From: Acidisoma cellulosilyticum
Lineage (GTDB): Bacteria; Pseudomonadota; Alphaproteobacteria; Acetobacterales; Acetobacteraceae
DNA: 64,000 nucleotides
NCBI RefSeq assembly: GCF_020621385.1
Contig: NZ_JAESVA010000011.1
Location: 99,248-163,247 of the forward strand
Direction of reading: 5' to 3'
Part shown: piece after piece, positions 54,718 through 63,522 of the stretch
Layout: every line of letters starts with the position of its first letter
Numbering within the stretch: the first letter of the stretch is position 1
Notes under the pieces: model-generated
The model's database searches: none
What the model saw: the letters and a program-made list of their open reading frames with translations, nothing else
What the model was told of the DNA's origin: nothing
Program-made: the position numbers and the translations under genes

Positions 54718-56703
54718 TCAGGCGACCGCCGCGGCGCCGGCAAGGCTTGTCGTAGGTGCCTGCGGTACAGCGACGGTTTCGTCAAACAGCAGCAGGCGGC
54801 CGGAATTTGCCATGCCGACCAGGGTGCTGAAATTATGCACGACGGCCGCAATAATCGCGCCCTCCGCGCCCAGTAAGCCGCAGGCGGCCAGAACGATCAG
54901 GATGATCGTCCAGCCGAGACCGAAGGCCACATTCATGTGGATGGTGCGGCGGCAGCGGCGGCTGAGGCGGATACAGGTCGCGAGCCGGCGCAGATCGCTC
55001 GTCATCAGCACAAGATCGGCGGAGGCGAGGGCGACGTCAGTGCCCTGGGCGCCCATCGCCACACCCACGGCGCCCGCCTTCAGCGCCAGGCTGTCATTGA
55101 TGCCGTCGCCGATGACCATCGGCTTGAAGCCCTGCTGCACTTCGTCCAAGACCCGGTGCATCTTCTGCTCGGGCAGCGCGTCGGCACAAATGTCGCCGAT
55201 GCCCAGCTGGCGGCCGATACGCTGAGCGACCTTGGCGCGATCTCCGGTGAGCAGGATCTGGCGACGCAGTCCCAATTGCCGCAGATCCTCCAAAGCCTCG
55301 AAGGATTCCGGGCGGGGTTCGTCGGCCAGCATCAGCCAACCCAGGAAGCGGGAACCACGGCTGAGCGCCACCATCGGCCCGTCATGGTCGGGCATGTCAT
55401 GCGCGACAATGCCGAAGGAGGCGAGCAAAGCGGGGCGGCCCATGGCGATCCGGTCCTCCCCCAATCTGGCATGCATGCCGAGGCCCCGATCCTCCCTCGC
55501 CTCATGCAAGGGCAGATGCAGTTCGGGCTGCACGATGCCGGCAAGGGCCCGGCTGACGGGATGGTTGCTCTCAGCCCCCAGGCTGGCGGCGAGCGCCATC
55601 ATTTCGCCTTCCGCGACGCCCGGCATGGCGTGCAGTCCTACGAGGTTGAGCTTGCCTGACGTGACGGTGCCGGTCTTGTCGAAGACGACGGAGGTGACTT
55701 CCGCCAGTTGTTCGAGGAAGGCGGAGCCTTTGATGAGAATGCCGTGCCGAGCGGCCACCGCGATGGCCGCCACGGCGGTGGCCGGTGCGGCCAATACCAG
55801 CGCGCAAGGGCAGGAGGCGACGAGCACGGCGAGCATGGCGGCGGTACTGCCCGTCGCGAACCAGACGCCGGCGGCGACCAGCAGGATCAGCACCATGTAA
55901 TGGCCGGAATAGGCCTCCAGCAGCCGCGTGACCGGCGGTTTGGCGGCTTCGGCCTCATGCATCAGCGCCACGATCTTGCCGAGCGTGGTGTCGTCGCCGA
56001 TGCTGGTCACTTCCACGACAAGGCTGCCGTCGAGATTGACCGAGCCGGCCATGATCGGCTGGCCGGCCTGCACTTCGATCGGCACAGACTCACCGGTCAG
56101 CGAGGCGGTATCGATGCTGGCCGCGCCGTCGAGGATCATGCCGTCCACCGGCACGCGGTCGCCGGCATGGAGCTGAATACGGTCACCGATGCGCAAAGCC
56201 TGGGTCGGCACCTCCTCAGACCGACCATCCGCCGTCAGGCGCCGGGCGTTGCTTTGCACCAGCCGCCCAAGCGCGCCGATGGCCTCTCGGGAGCCGAGCA
56301 GGCTGCGCTCCTCCAGGACATGGCCGATGATCATGACGATGGGCAGGATGGCGGCGGTGATAAGATCCCCGGTCGCCCAGCAGGCCAGCAGCGCGAGCGC
56401 CACCAGCTGATCGCTCATGCCATGAAGGCTGGGGTGGCGCAGGCTGTCCCAGGCGGCCGTCATGACAGGCACAGTCACCAGCAAGGCCGCCAGACCGGCG
56501 ACCAGTTCAGACAAGCTCTGATCGGCGGGAAAGACCACACGCCATATCAGCGCGATGCAGAGCAGCCCGCCCGCGACCATGGAGAGGGTCAGGCGAACGG
56601 CGAGGGAGGACCGTTCGGCGAAGCTCAGCAGCGTCGGGCGCGGCGCCTTATCGCTGTCGGCGTCACGATCCAGGCCAGAATGGGGAAGGGCGGTCGCGCT
56701 CAT
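54718..56703 (-). CDS. P1B-type heavy-metal ATPase without N-terminal metal domain
   Basis: The 661-aa protein has P-type core motifs: the TGES-containing actuator loop (SIDTASLTGESVPIEVQAG), the CPC membrane motif in VASCPCALVLAAPATA, phosphorylation site FDKTGTVTSG, HP motif NHPVSRALAG, and hinge VIGDGINDSLALKAGAVGVA. CPC and HP place it in P1B. There is no N-terminal HMA (CxxC) domain, and the last helix has HNFSTLVGMANSGRLLLF. Metal specificity (Cu, Zn/Cd or other) cannot be read with confidence. It overlaps the SPFH gene upstream (56700-56703) and precedes the GspC-like gene by 4 bases. Confidence 0.92.
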   Translation of the reverse strand: MSATALPHSGLDRDADSDKAPRPTLLSFAERSSLAVRLTLSMVAGGLLCIALIWRVVFPADQSLSELVAGLAALLVTVPVMTAAWDSLRHPSLHGMSDQLVALALLACWATGDLITAAILPIVMIIGHVLEERSLLGSREAIGALGRLVQSNARRLTADGRSEEVPTQALRIGDRIQLHAGDRVPVDGMILDGAASIDTASLTGESVPIEVQAGQPIMAGSVNLDGSLVVEVTSIGDDTTLGKIVALMHEAEAAKPPVTRLLEAYSGHYMVLILLVAAGVWFATGSTAAMLAVLVASCPCALVLAAPATAVAAIAVAARHGILIKGSAFLEQLAEVTSVVFDKTGTVTSGKLNLVGLHAMPGVAEGEMMALAASLGAESNHPVSRALAGIVQPELHLPLHEAREDRGLGMHARLGEDRIAMGRPALLASFGIVAHDMPDHDGPMVALSRGSRFLGWLMLADEPRPESFEALEDLRQLGLRRQILLTGDRAKVAQRIGRQLGIGDICADALPEQKMHRVLDEVQQGFKPMVIGDGINDSLALKAGAVGVAMGAQGTDVALASADLVLMTSDLRRLATCIRLSRRCRRTIHMNVAFGLGWTIILIVLAACGLLGAEGAIIAAVVHNFSTLVGMANSGRLLLFDETVAVPQAPTTSLAGAAAVA

Positions 56704-57788
56704 GGCATCGGTCCCGGAAGAAGAATTTGCTGGGCGCTGCGCGGATCGACGGCAGTCACCTCACCCGCATGCTGAAGGATGGCGGCGATTTCGTCCTGAT
56801 AGGCGTGGGTCAGCAGCGTATCCCGGTCAGCCGGTGTTTCCTGCGTTTCCAGCGCGCCGATCGGGGCGGTATCCGTCATGGCCGTCTTGATGCGCTCATC
56901 GGCGGCAGCCGCTGCCGATGAAATGATGCCGTCGCGCTGCTGATTGGCGTCCTGCATGGTGTGTTCGGCATCGGTATGGGCGGCGGCGGCGTTCTGATCC
57001 GCAATCTGGGCCGCCGTCAGCACGCCATCGAAGGCGGCTTTGGCGACAGGCGGCAGCAGCGCCACAAGATCGACACGGCTGACCGCAATGCCGAGATCCT
57101 CCCCTGCCGCGCGCAGCCGGTTCAGCCGCGCATTCATCGCGGCGACCAGATCGTTGCGCAGCGCTTCGCGTCGTGCGGCAAGGGCGCTGATGGCGGAACT
57201 GCCCGGTGCCGTCACGTCCTCATCCGGTTGCGCGACAAGAAAGTCATCCAGGTTGCGCGACGCCGTCAGCGAAACCGCGCTCGCCTGGAAGATGCGCTGC
57301 AGGGCCGGTAGCGCGTGATCTTCCACCAGCAGGTAAGCCGAAGGGGCAGTGATCGTGTAGAACAGCGTGGCGTCCAGAGAGACGACATTGCCGTCCCCCG
57401 TCATCAGATAGGCGGCGTTGAACAGGTCACGCTCACCCTGCATGTGGATGACGTCGTCATTCGGCGCCAGCTGAAAATCGGTCTCGTCGGATTGGAAGCC
57501 GGTCGCCTGCGCCTGCACCTTATAGGCAATCTGCCGGTCAGCAGCCGGCAGCATGCGCACCTGTTCGATGGGTGAAGGCCAGGCCAGCAGAAGCCCCGCT
57601 TCCTGAACGCGATTGACCCGCCCGAAGCGAAAGACGACCGCACGGCTGTCGGGCGGCACCTGATGAATATTGCCGCTGGCCCAGCCGGCGCCGAGCAGAA
57701 TGACGAGGGCGTAGAGCATGAGGAAGCCAAGGCGGACGGTGCCCGCAACCGGTCCCTGCAGGGCGGGATCGCGCGGCGCTTGGCTCAT
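56700..57788 (-). CDS. SPFH/band-7 membrane protein, HflK-like
   Basis: The 362-aa protein has one N-terminal membrane segment (residues ~20-40), then an SPFH domain: NIHQVPPDSRAVVFRFGRVN, GLLLAWPSPIEQVRMLPAAD, DGNVVSLDATLFYTITAP. A long Ala/Gln/Asp-rich coiled region follows (AQIADQNAAAAHTDAEHTMQ). It resembles HflK-type subunits but is not in an ftsH or hfq context. It overlaps the next SPFH gene (57785-57788) and the P-type ATPase by ATGA, so it is translationally coupled to both. Confidence 0.82.
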   Translation of the reverse strand: MSQAPRDPALQGPVAGTVRLGFLMLYALVILLGAGWASGNIHQVPPDSRAVVFRFGRVNRVQEAGLLLAWPSPIEQVRMLPAADRQIAYKVQAQATGFQSDETDFQLAPNDDVIHMQGERDLFNAAYLMTGDGNVVSLDATLFYTITAPSAYLLVEDHALPALQRIFQASAVSLTASRNLDDFLVAQPDEDVTAPGSSAISALAARREALRNDLVAAMNARLNRLRAAGEDLGIAVSRVDLVALLPPVAKAAFDGVLTAAQIADQNAAAAHTDAEHTMQDANQQRDGIISSAAAAADERIKTAMTDTAPIGALETQETPADRDTLLTHAYQDEIAAILQHAGEVTAVDPRSAQQILLPGPMP

Positions 57789-58930
57789 CGGGCGACCTGT
57801 CCTTCGCTGCGGCCGAACAGGCCGAGTTCCGACGCAGTGGCAGCAAGCGTGGACGGGGCCGGCGTCGCGACCGCCGGGTCATTCGCCGCGTCAGGCGCCG
57901 ATGGCGGCGGTGCAGCGGGGGCGGGACGGTCGATCGTGGGGGAGTTGCCCTGTGGCGGTCCCCCTTGTGGCGCCCCCCCTTGTGGCGGCCCTTGGACCAG
58001 AACGTTGAAGGGCGCCGCGTCCGTGCGAAGAATGAGGCGGGTGCGCGGCCCGACGATCGCCGTCAGCGTGTCGAGCGAGCGCAGCATCAGGTAAAGCGAC
58101 GGATCACGGGCATAGGTCGCGCCATAGATCTCGGCGGCCTTCTCACGCGACTGGGCCTCGATCGCCGCCGCATCGGCCTGAGCATTGGCGATGGTGATCC
58201 TTGCGTCGCGCATCGCGTCGGAGCGGATCTGTGCCGCGATGCGCAACCCCTCGGCGGTGCGTTCCGCGGCCACGGTCTCTCGCTCGGACCGCATGCGCGC
58301 GACGGTCGCGGCCAAGGTTTCGGCCGGCAGGCTGAGGCGCTCGACCCCGACCTGTTCGATCTGCACGCCGTAGATGGCGAGCACCTGTTGCGCGATCGTG
58401 TCCTGCAACTGCTGCTCGAAAGCGGCCAGACGCACCTTGGTCGGGTCGGTATTGACCAGATCGTCGAGGTCGAAGTCGCTTGCCGTGATCTGGAGCGCGG
58501 AGCCGACGAAGCTGCGCAGCTGCCGCGCGGCCTCGTCCGGATTGTTCCCGGTGGCGCGCAGGAATTGCTGGATACGAGCGGGGTCGCTCGGCACGCGCCA
58601 GGCCAGGAAGGCCTGCACCAGAATGCGGAGCCCGTCGCGTGTGCCGACATCCTGCACGCCGCTGGAGGTCGTATGCAGTCGCAGATCAACCTTGATGGTG
58701 CTGTCGATCGGCGCCGGGATTTTCCAGGCAAGGCCCGGTCGCGTCAGCACGCGCACGGGATCTCCGAACCGCGTGACGACGACGGCTTCGCCGTCCGTCA
58801 CCATGACGTCGGACGAGACGACAGCGGCACCGGCGAGAATGATGCCGGCGAAAGCGAGGCGAATGGCCAGCCGCGCCCCTGAACGCTTTGGGCCGGCCGT
58901 CGCGGTTCCGGTAAGGGCGGCGGTATTCAT
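57785..58930 (-). CDS. SPFH/band-7 membrane protein, HflC-like
   Basis: This is a 381-aa protein from the ATG at 58930. It has one N-terminal membrane segment (LAIRLAFAGIILAGAAVVSS), then HflC features: DGEAVVVTRFGDPVRVLTRP, GLAWKIPAPIDSTIKVDLRL, GVQIEQVGVERLSLPAETLA, RMRSERETVAAERTAEGLRI. A Pro/Gln/Gly repeat, (PPQGG)n-like, follows at ~310-330 and a Pro/Ala-rich tail closes it. Classical HflC lacks such a tail. It is the middle gene of three coupled SPFH genes. Confidence 0.85.
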   Translation of the reverse strand: MNTAALTGTATAGPKRSGARLAIRLAFAGIILAGAAVVSSDVMVTDGEAVVVTRFGDPVRVLTRPGLAWKIPAPIDSTIKVDLRLHTTSSGVQDVGTRDGLRILVQAFLAWRVPSDPARIQQFLRATGNNPDEAARQLRSFVGSALQITASDFDLDDLVNTDPTKVRLAAFEQQLQDTIAQQVLAIYGVQIEQVGVERLSLPAETLAATVARMRSERETVAAERTAEGLRIAAQIRSDAMRDARITIANAQADAAAIEAQSREKAAEIYGATYARDPSLYLMLRSLDTLTAIVGPRTRLILRTDAAPFNVLVQGPPQGGAPQGGPPQGNSPTIDRPAPAAPPPSAPDAANDPAVATPAPSTLAATASELGLFGRSEGQVAR

Positions 58931-58961
58931 GATGGCGCTTTCAGCTTGTGTCGCAGATCGG

Positions 58962-60872
58962 TCATGGCGCTGTGTAGGGGGCATTGGCCGCCTGCACGGG
59001 GGTCGCCATTGTCCCTGCGGCCGGGCGGAGATCGACGATGGCCGATTGGGACTGGTCCAGACGATGATCGACGATTTCGACCTCACCCTGTGCCAGGGCG
59101 GTCTGAAGATTATGAAAATAGCGTTCGAGCAGGAAGGCGCGGCCGCCCTCGTGATGGGCGAGGATATCGGCATCTGCGCGGGACTGTTCACCGCGCGCGG
59201 AATCGATTCGCTCGGCCGCCGATGCCTGGGCCAGGACGCGCATATTATGGGCGGTCGATTGGGCGGCGCTCAGCGTGGTATGGGCGCGTCCCTGCTCCTG
59301 CGAATATTGCATGGAGGCGATAATCTGGGCCGTTTGCACGCCTCGGTATGCGATGGCGGCGCCCCCGGGCGGGTGCAGCGACTCGACGATCAGCGAGAGG
59401 ACCTCAAGCCCGCTATGCTGCTTGTCCAGATCTTGCTGCACGGCCGTTTTGAGCCCGGTCGCGATCTCCTCATTGCGCTCGCCGAGGACTTCCGCGAGCG
59501 TGCGGTCGACGAAGAAATGTGCCAGTTCCTGGCCGGCGACCGAGCGCACCAGGCTTGCCGGGTCAACCATGCTGTAGAGGGCAAGACGCGCATCCGCGTC
59601 CGTCAGCCCGACGCGATAGAGCACGTTGATGCTCACGTTTGCGGTCTCGAAGCTTTGGCGGCTGCCGATGGCGCTTGCGATGATATAGGAGGTTTCGTTG
59701 ACGAATCGCTGATCCCAAAGCCGGTTGGCGCTGGGCGGCGGCGGACCGTCGGCGGTCGAGACATCCTTGCCGGCGAGGCTACCCTCGGACGCGGTGTCAA
59801 GGGCGACCGCGTGAACGACGCCATACTCAACCATGCGGACGCGTCCGAAGGGCCAGGGGAGCAGGATATGCAGCCCCGGCTCTAGCATGGCGACGGGCGC
59901 GCCGAAACGCTCGTACGAGCCGCGGGCATTGAGGCCGACGCGGACGACACCGGAGAGGCACCAGGCGAAAACCAGAAGTCCGAGCAGAACGGGGGCCGCG
60001 GCGGTGCGGGCATAGCCCATTGCCCAGCTACGCGTGATGTCGATCCCGAACTGCGTTCTCAGTTTTTCGGCGACCCGACCGGGTTGCACGCTGCCGGGCT
60101 GCAGCAAAGCGGCGACCGCACTGCCGATCATGGCGCGGGCGGCGATCGGTGCGCGAGGCGGCAGGAACCAGATGCCGAGCGTGCGCAGCGCCAGTTCGAC
60201 CGCCAGCAGACCGACGAAGCCCTGGATCAGGACAGCAGCCCAGCTGCCGAGGGGAACACCCATGCCGCGTGCAGCCAAAAGTGCCGCATAAGCGAGAAGG
60301 ACGGCGGCCGGCAGCCGCAGCAGAGCGGTGAGCGCCACGCGCTCGGGCAGGCAAGGCAGTGGAATGGCGGCGATCAGCCGCTCACCGATCAGGAAGACGA
60401 AGGCGGGAAATGTCAGGAGGCCAATGAGTATCGGCCAATTGGCAAAAGTCGTGGGGATCGCTGACGGTGGCAGAGCGCGCAGAGCGATGAGGCTTGCGAC
60501 CGTCCCGACGAGAATGAGCAGGCCCTGCGGCCAGCCAGCGGCGGTGGACACGGCGGAGGGCCGCGTCACGGCCTTGGCGTCGAGAGAGCGGGCGCGGCCT
60601 GACAGGATGAGAAGGCAGCTGAGCAGACCGGTCAGCGTCACGACCAAAGCCGCAATAACCGCGCCGGTCAGGCCGTCATGCGTCATGGCCCCAAAAATAG
60701 GAAGAGCGCCGATATGACGGCGCATCCAGGCAAGTGTTCCGACAAGAGCAAGGATACAAAGAGCGTCGACAACCGCCACCCGCCGCAGCATGCGCGCGAT
60801 ACGGCGGGCATCCGAAAAGGCCGGTATGACAGAGAGGCTTGTGACCTCGATGCGGTCGTCGGGCTTTAGCAT
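58962..60872 (-). CDS. Large multi-pass membrane protein with SPFH domain (HflK-like)
   Basis: The 636-aa protein has an unusual ~320-residue N-terminal part with about seven to eight membrane segments, then an SPFH domain (GAPVAMLEPGLHILLPWPFG, ETANVSINVLYRVGLTDADA, LSLIVESLHPPGGAAIAYRG) and a C-terminal coiled region (SAAERIDSARGEQSRADADI). The combination is longer than HflK (about 400 residues, one membrane segment). It starts 31 bases upstream of the HflC-like gene and heads the SPFH-ATPase-T2SS gene row. Only ~22 bases separate it from the upstream terminator. Confidence 0.82.
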   Translation of the reverse strand: MLKPDDRIEVTSLSVIPAFSDARRIARMLRRVAVVDALCILALVGTLAWMRRHIGALPIFGAMTHDGLTGAVIAALVVTLTGLLSCLLILSGRARSLDAKAVTRPSAVSTAAGWPQGLLILVGTVASLIALRALPPSAIPTTFANWPILIGLLTFPAFVFLIGERLIAAIPLPCLPERVALTALLRLPAAVLLAYAALLAARGMGVPLGSWAAVLIQGFVGLLAVELALRTLGIWFLPPRAPIAARAMIGSAVAALLQPGSVQPGRVAEKLRTQFGIDITRSWAMGYARTAAAPVLLGLLVFAWCLSGVVRVGLNARGSYERFGAPVAMLEPGLHILLPWPFGRVRMVEYGVVHAVALDTASEGSLAGKDVSTADGPPPPSANRLWDQRFVNETSYIIASAIGSRQSFETANVSINVLYRVGLTDADARLALYSMVDPASLVRSVAGQELAHFFVDRTLAEVLGERNEEIATGLKTAVQQDLDKQHSGLEVLSLIVESLHPPGGAAIAYRGVQTAQIIASMQYSQEQGRAHTTLSAAQSTAHNMRVLAQASAAERIDSARGEQSRADADILAHHEGGRAFLLERYFHNLQTALAQGEVEIVDHRLDQSQSAIVDLRPAAGTMATPVQAANAPYTAP

Positions 60873-60893
60873 TGATCAGACTTCTAAAAGGCA

Positions 60894-60922
60894 GCCGGAT
60901 GCCGCTTTGGGCGGCATCCGGC
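60894..60922 (-). terminator. Rho-independent terminator after the phosphoesterase gene
   Basis: GCCGGATGCCGC at 60894-60905 pairs perfectly with 60911-60922 around a 5-base loop. On the minus strand it is followed by CTGCCTTTTAG, giving a T-run. It sits 10 bases after the phosphoesterase stop and only ~22 bases before the first SPFH gene. Confidence 0.8.
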
Positions 60923-60931
60923 CTGTTGCAA

Positions 60932-62899
60932 TCAGCTCTTGGTCGCGGGGAAGGTAAACATATCCATCAGATCGCCGATGGCCGGGCTGTTGGTCGGTGC
61001 ATAGGGATTGCTGGTCGTGGACACGGGGTCCGGCAGATTGTCGCGGGTCGTGGTGCCGACTTTCTCAAGTCCCCAGTTCTTTTCGACAAACTTCAGGAAA
61101 GAGACGTGGTCGGCATAGACATGGGAGACATTGCCGCCCGTGGAGTAGGGAGAGATCATGATCGCCGGGATGCGCGTGCCGTCGCCGAAGAAGTCAAGCG
61201 GCTGCACATAGCCGGAGTCCCAGTAGCCGCCGCCTTCGTCGAAGGTGATGAGGATGGCGGTATGGGCCCAGAGCTTCGGGTTCGCCTGGACTTCCGTGAC
61301 GATATTCTTCGCAAAGGCTTCGAAGAGATCGAGCTTGGACGAGGCCGGGTGACCGTCGAGCAGACCGTCCGGCTTCACGAAGGAAACCGCCGGCAGCGAG
61401 CCGGAGCTGATAGCCGTCGTCAGATCCGTGACGTCTTTCAGATGGGCGGTGCGCTGAGCGGCGCTCGTCATGATCGAGGTTTCATAGAGGAAGGGGTTGC
61501 AGATATTGCAGTAGATGCTGCCCGTGTCGCTGGTCGGGTCCTTCACATAGTCGTTCCAGCCTGCGCCGTAATAGGCCCAGGAAAGGCTGTGCTTGTTGAG
61601 CACGTCACCGATGGTCGGCACCGGGGAGGGCGGGATGGTGAAGGTCGAGGTATTGACGGTGCCGTCACCGAAATAACCCGGATTGTAGTTGTTCAGCAGG
61701 TAATAGGCGCCGGTGGCGCATTTCGGCGCAATGGCGGTCGGCAGCGCTGCGAGATAGGACCGCACCGCGGCCACGCCCGGCTGCGTCGCGACGGAGCAAT
61801 CGCTGTAGGAACCACCGGAATAGCCGTCCTGAACCCACCAGTTATTCGTGCCGGACTGGGAATTCGGGTTTTCGATTTCATTGGTCGGCGGGGTTGCGAT
61901 ATGGCCCTGGCCGTCCGTGTAATAGATGGCGAGGCCAGTGCCGATCGCTATGTGGTTCGCGCCGGTGCCGCCCATGATGGACTGATGGAAATTGTCGCTG
62001 ATGGTGTACTGGTCAGCGAGAGACTTAAACGTGGCCGCGTCGCCCTCGGCCATGTTGTAGAAGCCCATCGAGGCCGAGCCTTCGCCCGTCGTCAGGTTCG
62101 TGAAGTTCGCAGGCTGCGTCGCACCGTTGGTGCCAGCGCCTTCGGTCACTTCCGTCCAGGGAAACAGATCAGCCAAGCAGCCGGAGGGGTTGGCGGCGGT
62201 GATGTGCGTGGCCGCGCAATCTTCTTCCTGCCACATCTGATAGAAACGATGCACCGGGCTGGCGGTATAGGCATCGTAAGGCATTTTCGGCCCGGAGATC
62301 TGATAGGGGCCGTTCCCGGGTGCTGCCCCGTTAGTCACGCGGGTATCGGTGCTGTCGGAGGTCAGGCCGGTCGCGCCGGTGGTCAGCAGGCGATAGCTTG
62401 CGGAAGGCAGGCCATCCTGAATGACGCTTTCGATCGCGGAGACCGCAGCGACGGTCGCGAACGGCGGCGGATCGTTGTCGGCAGCCTTCGAGGGAGCGCC
62501 GTCAGTGCCGACCGGCGGCAGAGCGGAATAGAGAACTTTGCCGCCGGGCGCCGTGGCATAGGTGCCGGTCTGCGAGGCAGAGAACTGGCCGGCTTTCACG
62601 AAGTTCGTGCCCGGTGTGCCGTCAGCGCGGACGATACCTTCCGACAGAAGGTTGTTAATGGTTTGACCAGTCTTCGGCTTATAGGTCGCGAAGACATGGT
62701 CGAAGGTCCGGTTCTCGCCGATAATGACGATGACATGGTCGATCGGCGTTGTCGGGCTTCCGACGCCGATAAGCTGGTCAACGCCTGTGCTGCTCTGGGC
62801 GAAGGAAATTGCCGGATTGCCGATGACAGACAATGCTGTCGCGGCAAAAACCGACAATCGCAGTGATCGTGCAAAGCACGATACTGGCTTGGTCCTCAT
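60932..62899 (-). CDS. Secreted phosphoesterase / phospholipase C family protein
   Basis: This is a 655-aa protein from the ATG at 62899. A Sec signal (FARSLRLSVFAATALSVIGN, cleavage near SFA) precedes a PF04185-type phosphoesterase: IDHVIVIIGENRTFDHVFAT (Glu62-Asn63 metal/nucleophile region), SIMGGTGANHIAIGTGLAIY, ITFDEGGGYWDSG and HVYADHVSFLKFVEKNWGLE. Related proteins are phospholipase C and AcpA acid phosphatases, which are often T2SS substrates. It is a good candidate substrate of the locus B T2SS next door. Substrate specificity cannot be told from sequence. Confidence 0.88.
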   Translation of the reverse strand: MRTKPVSCFARSLRLSVFAATALSVIGNPAISFAQSSTGVDQLIGVGSPTTPIDHVIVIIGENRTFDHVFATYKPKTGQTINNLLSEGIVRADGTPGTNFVKAGQFSASQTGTYATAPGGKVLYSALPPVGTDGAPSKAADNDPPPFATVAAVSAIESVIQDGLPSASYRLLTTGATGLTSDSTDTRVTNGAAPGNGPYQISGPKMPYDAYTASPVHRFYQMWQEEDCAATHITAANPSGCLADLFPWTEVTEGAGTNGATQPANFTNLTTGEGSASMGFYNMAEGDAATFKSLADQYTISDNFHQSIMGGTGANHIAIGTGLAIYYTDGQGHIATPPTNEIENPNSQSGTNNWWVQDGYSGGSYSDCSVATQPGVAAVRSYLAALPTAIAPKCATGAYYLLNNYNPGYFGDGTVNTSTFTIPPSPVPTIGDVLNKHSLSWAYYGAGWNDYVKDPTSDTGSIYCNICNPFLYETSIMTSAAQRTAHLKDVTDLTTAISSGSLPAVSFVKPDGLLDGHPASSKLDLFEAFAKNIVTEVQANPKLWAHTAILITFDEGGGYWDSGYVQPLDFFGDGTRIPAIMISPYSTGGNVSHVYADHVSFLKFVEKNWGLEKVGTTTRDNLPDPVSTTSNPYAPTNSPAIGDLMDMFTFPATKS

Positions 62900-63522
62900 T
62901 GGCTCATCTCCAAAGTGGATTGACGCGGACTGAATCGCCGCTTGATGTCGTCGCACCGCTTTTCCCAGAAAGAGCCAATTGCTGTCCTTATCAAAACGAT
63001 TAAGATTGGGTTACACAGAGCGCAATGCATGTAATCATAATGCGATGATTCGGCGAATTATTGACCGATGCGTTCAGAATCCGACTGATTCTAAAAATAA
63101 TTCGACGTCTTCGATTTTTGATTGTGATTGATACTGCGATTTATTCGCAATAACTTCCGCCTGCAGACCGCGCCGAGCTTAGAGTTCGGCAGGGCTTTGT
63201 GGATGCCGATCGCAAGGCAGGTGTCACGAAGCCGTCACGACAAAATAGGACAAGCCTCTTATATTTTGATGCGTCCCAAAAATCCTATCGATTGGAAGCA
63301 TCAAACGAAACGGGAACCTGTGCCGAGGGCCTGATGCTTCAGGATGAGTTTCTTCGAAGGTTAACAACTCCACGCCTCGCCGGTCGACTACATGTCGCCG
63401 TGAGGATTTTTCGCATGGCGAATAGCAAGAATTGAATGTGCAAGAATCAAATGTGACCGACGCCCAGGCATTGACGCCGGGGCGAAGATTTTCGTTGCGA
63501 AGATTTTGGGAAAGGCGTCGAC
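62900..63522. promoter_or_regulatory. Long intergenic region upstream of two exported proteins
   Basis: This 623-base region is AT-rich between about 62990 and 63150 and lies between the divergent phosphoesterase and the large repetitive protein. Promoters for both should be here. Short open frames at 63128-63435 show no start signal or protein-like composition. I see no convincing Pho box or palindrome. Confidence 0.5.

Noticed and set aside
57940..58000. Short direct repeats that could suggest a CRISPR-like array
   Set aside because: They are in-frame codon repeats for PPQGG inside a gene, with no spacers.
58374..59885. A 503-codon plus-strand open frame opposite two SPFH genes
   Set aside because: The opposite strand holds coupled SPFH genes with clear motifs; this frame has no protein-like features.
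60872..62866. A 664-codon plus-strand open frame opposite the phosphoesterase gene
   Set aside because: It is antisense to a gene with clear family motifs, is rich in Arg/Gly, has no domain or ribosome site, and reflects the GC-rich third positions of the real gene.
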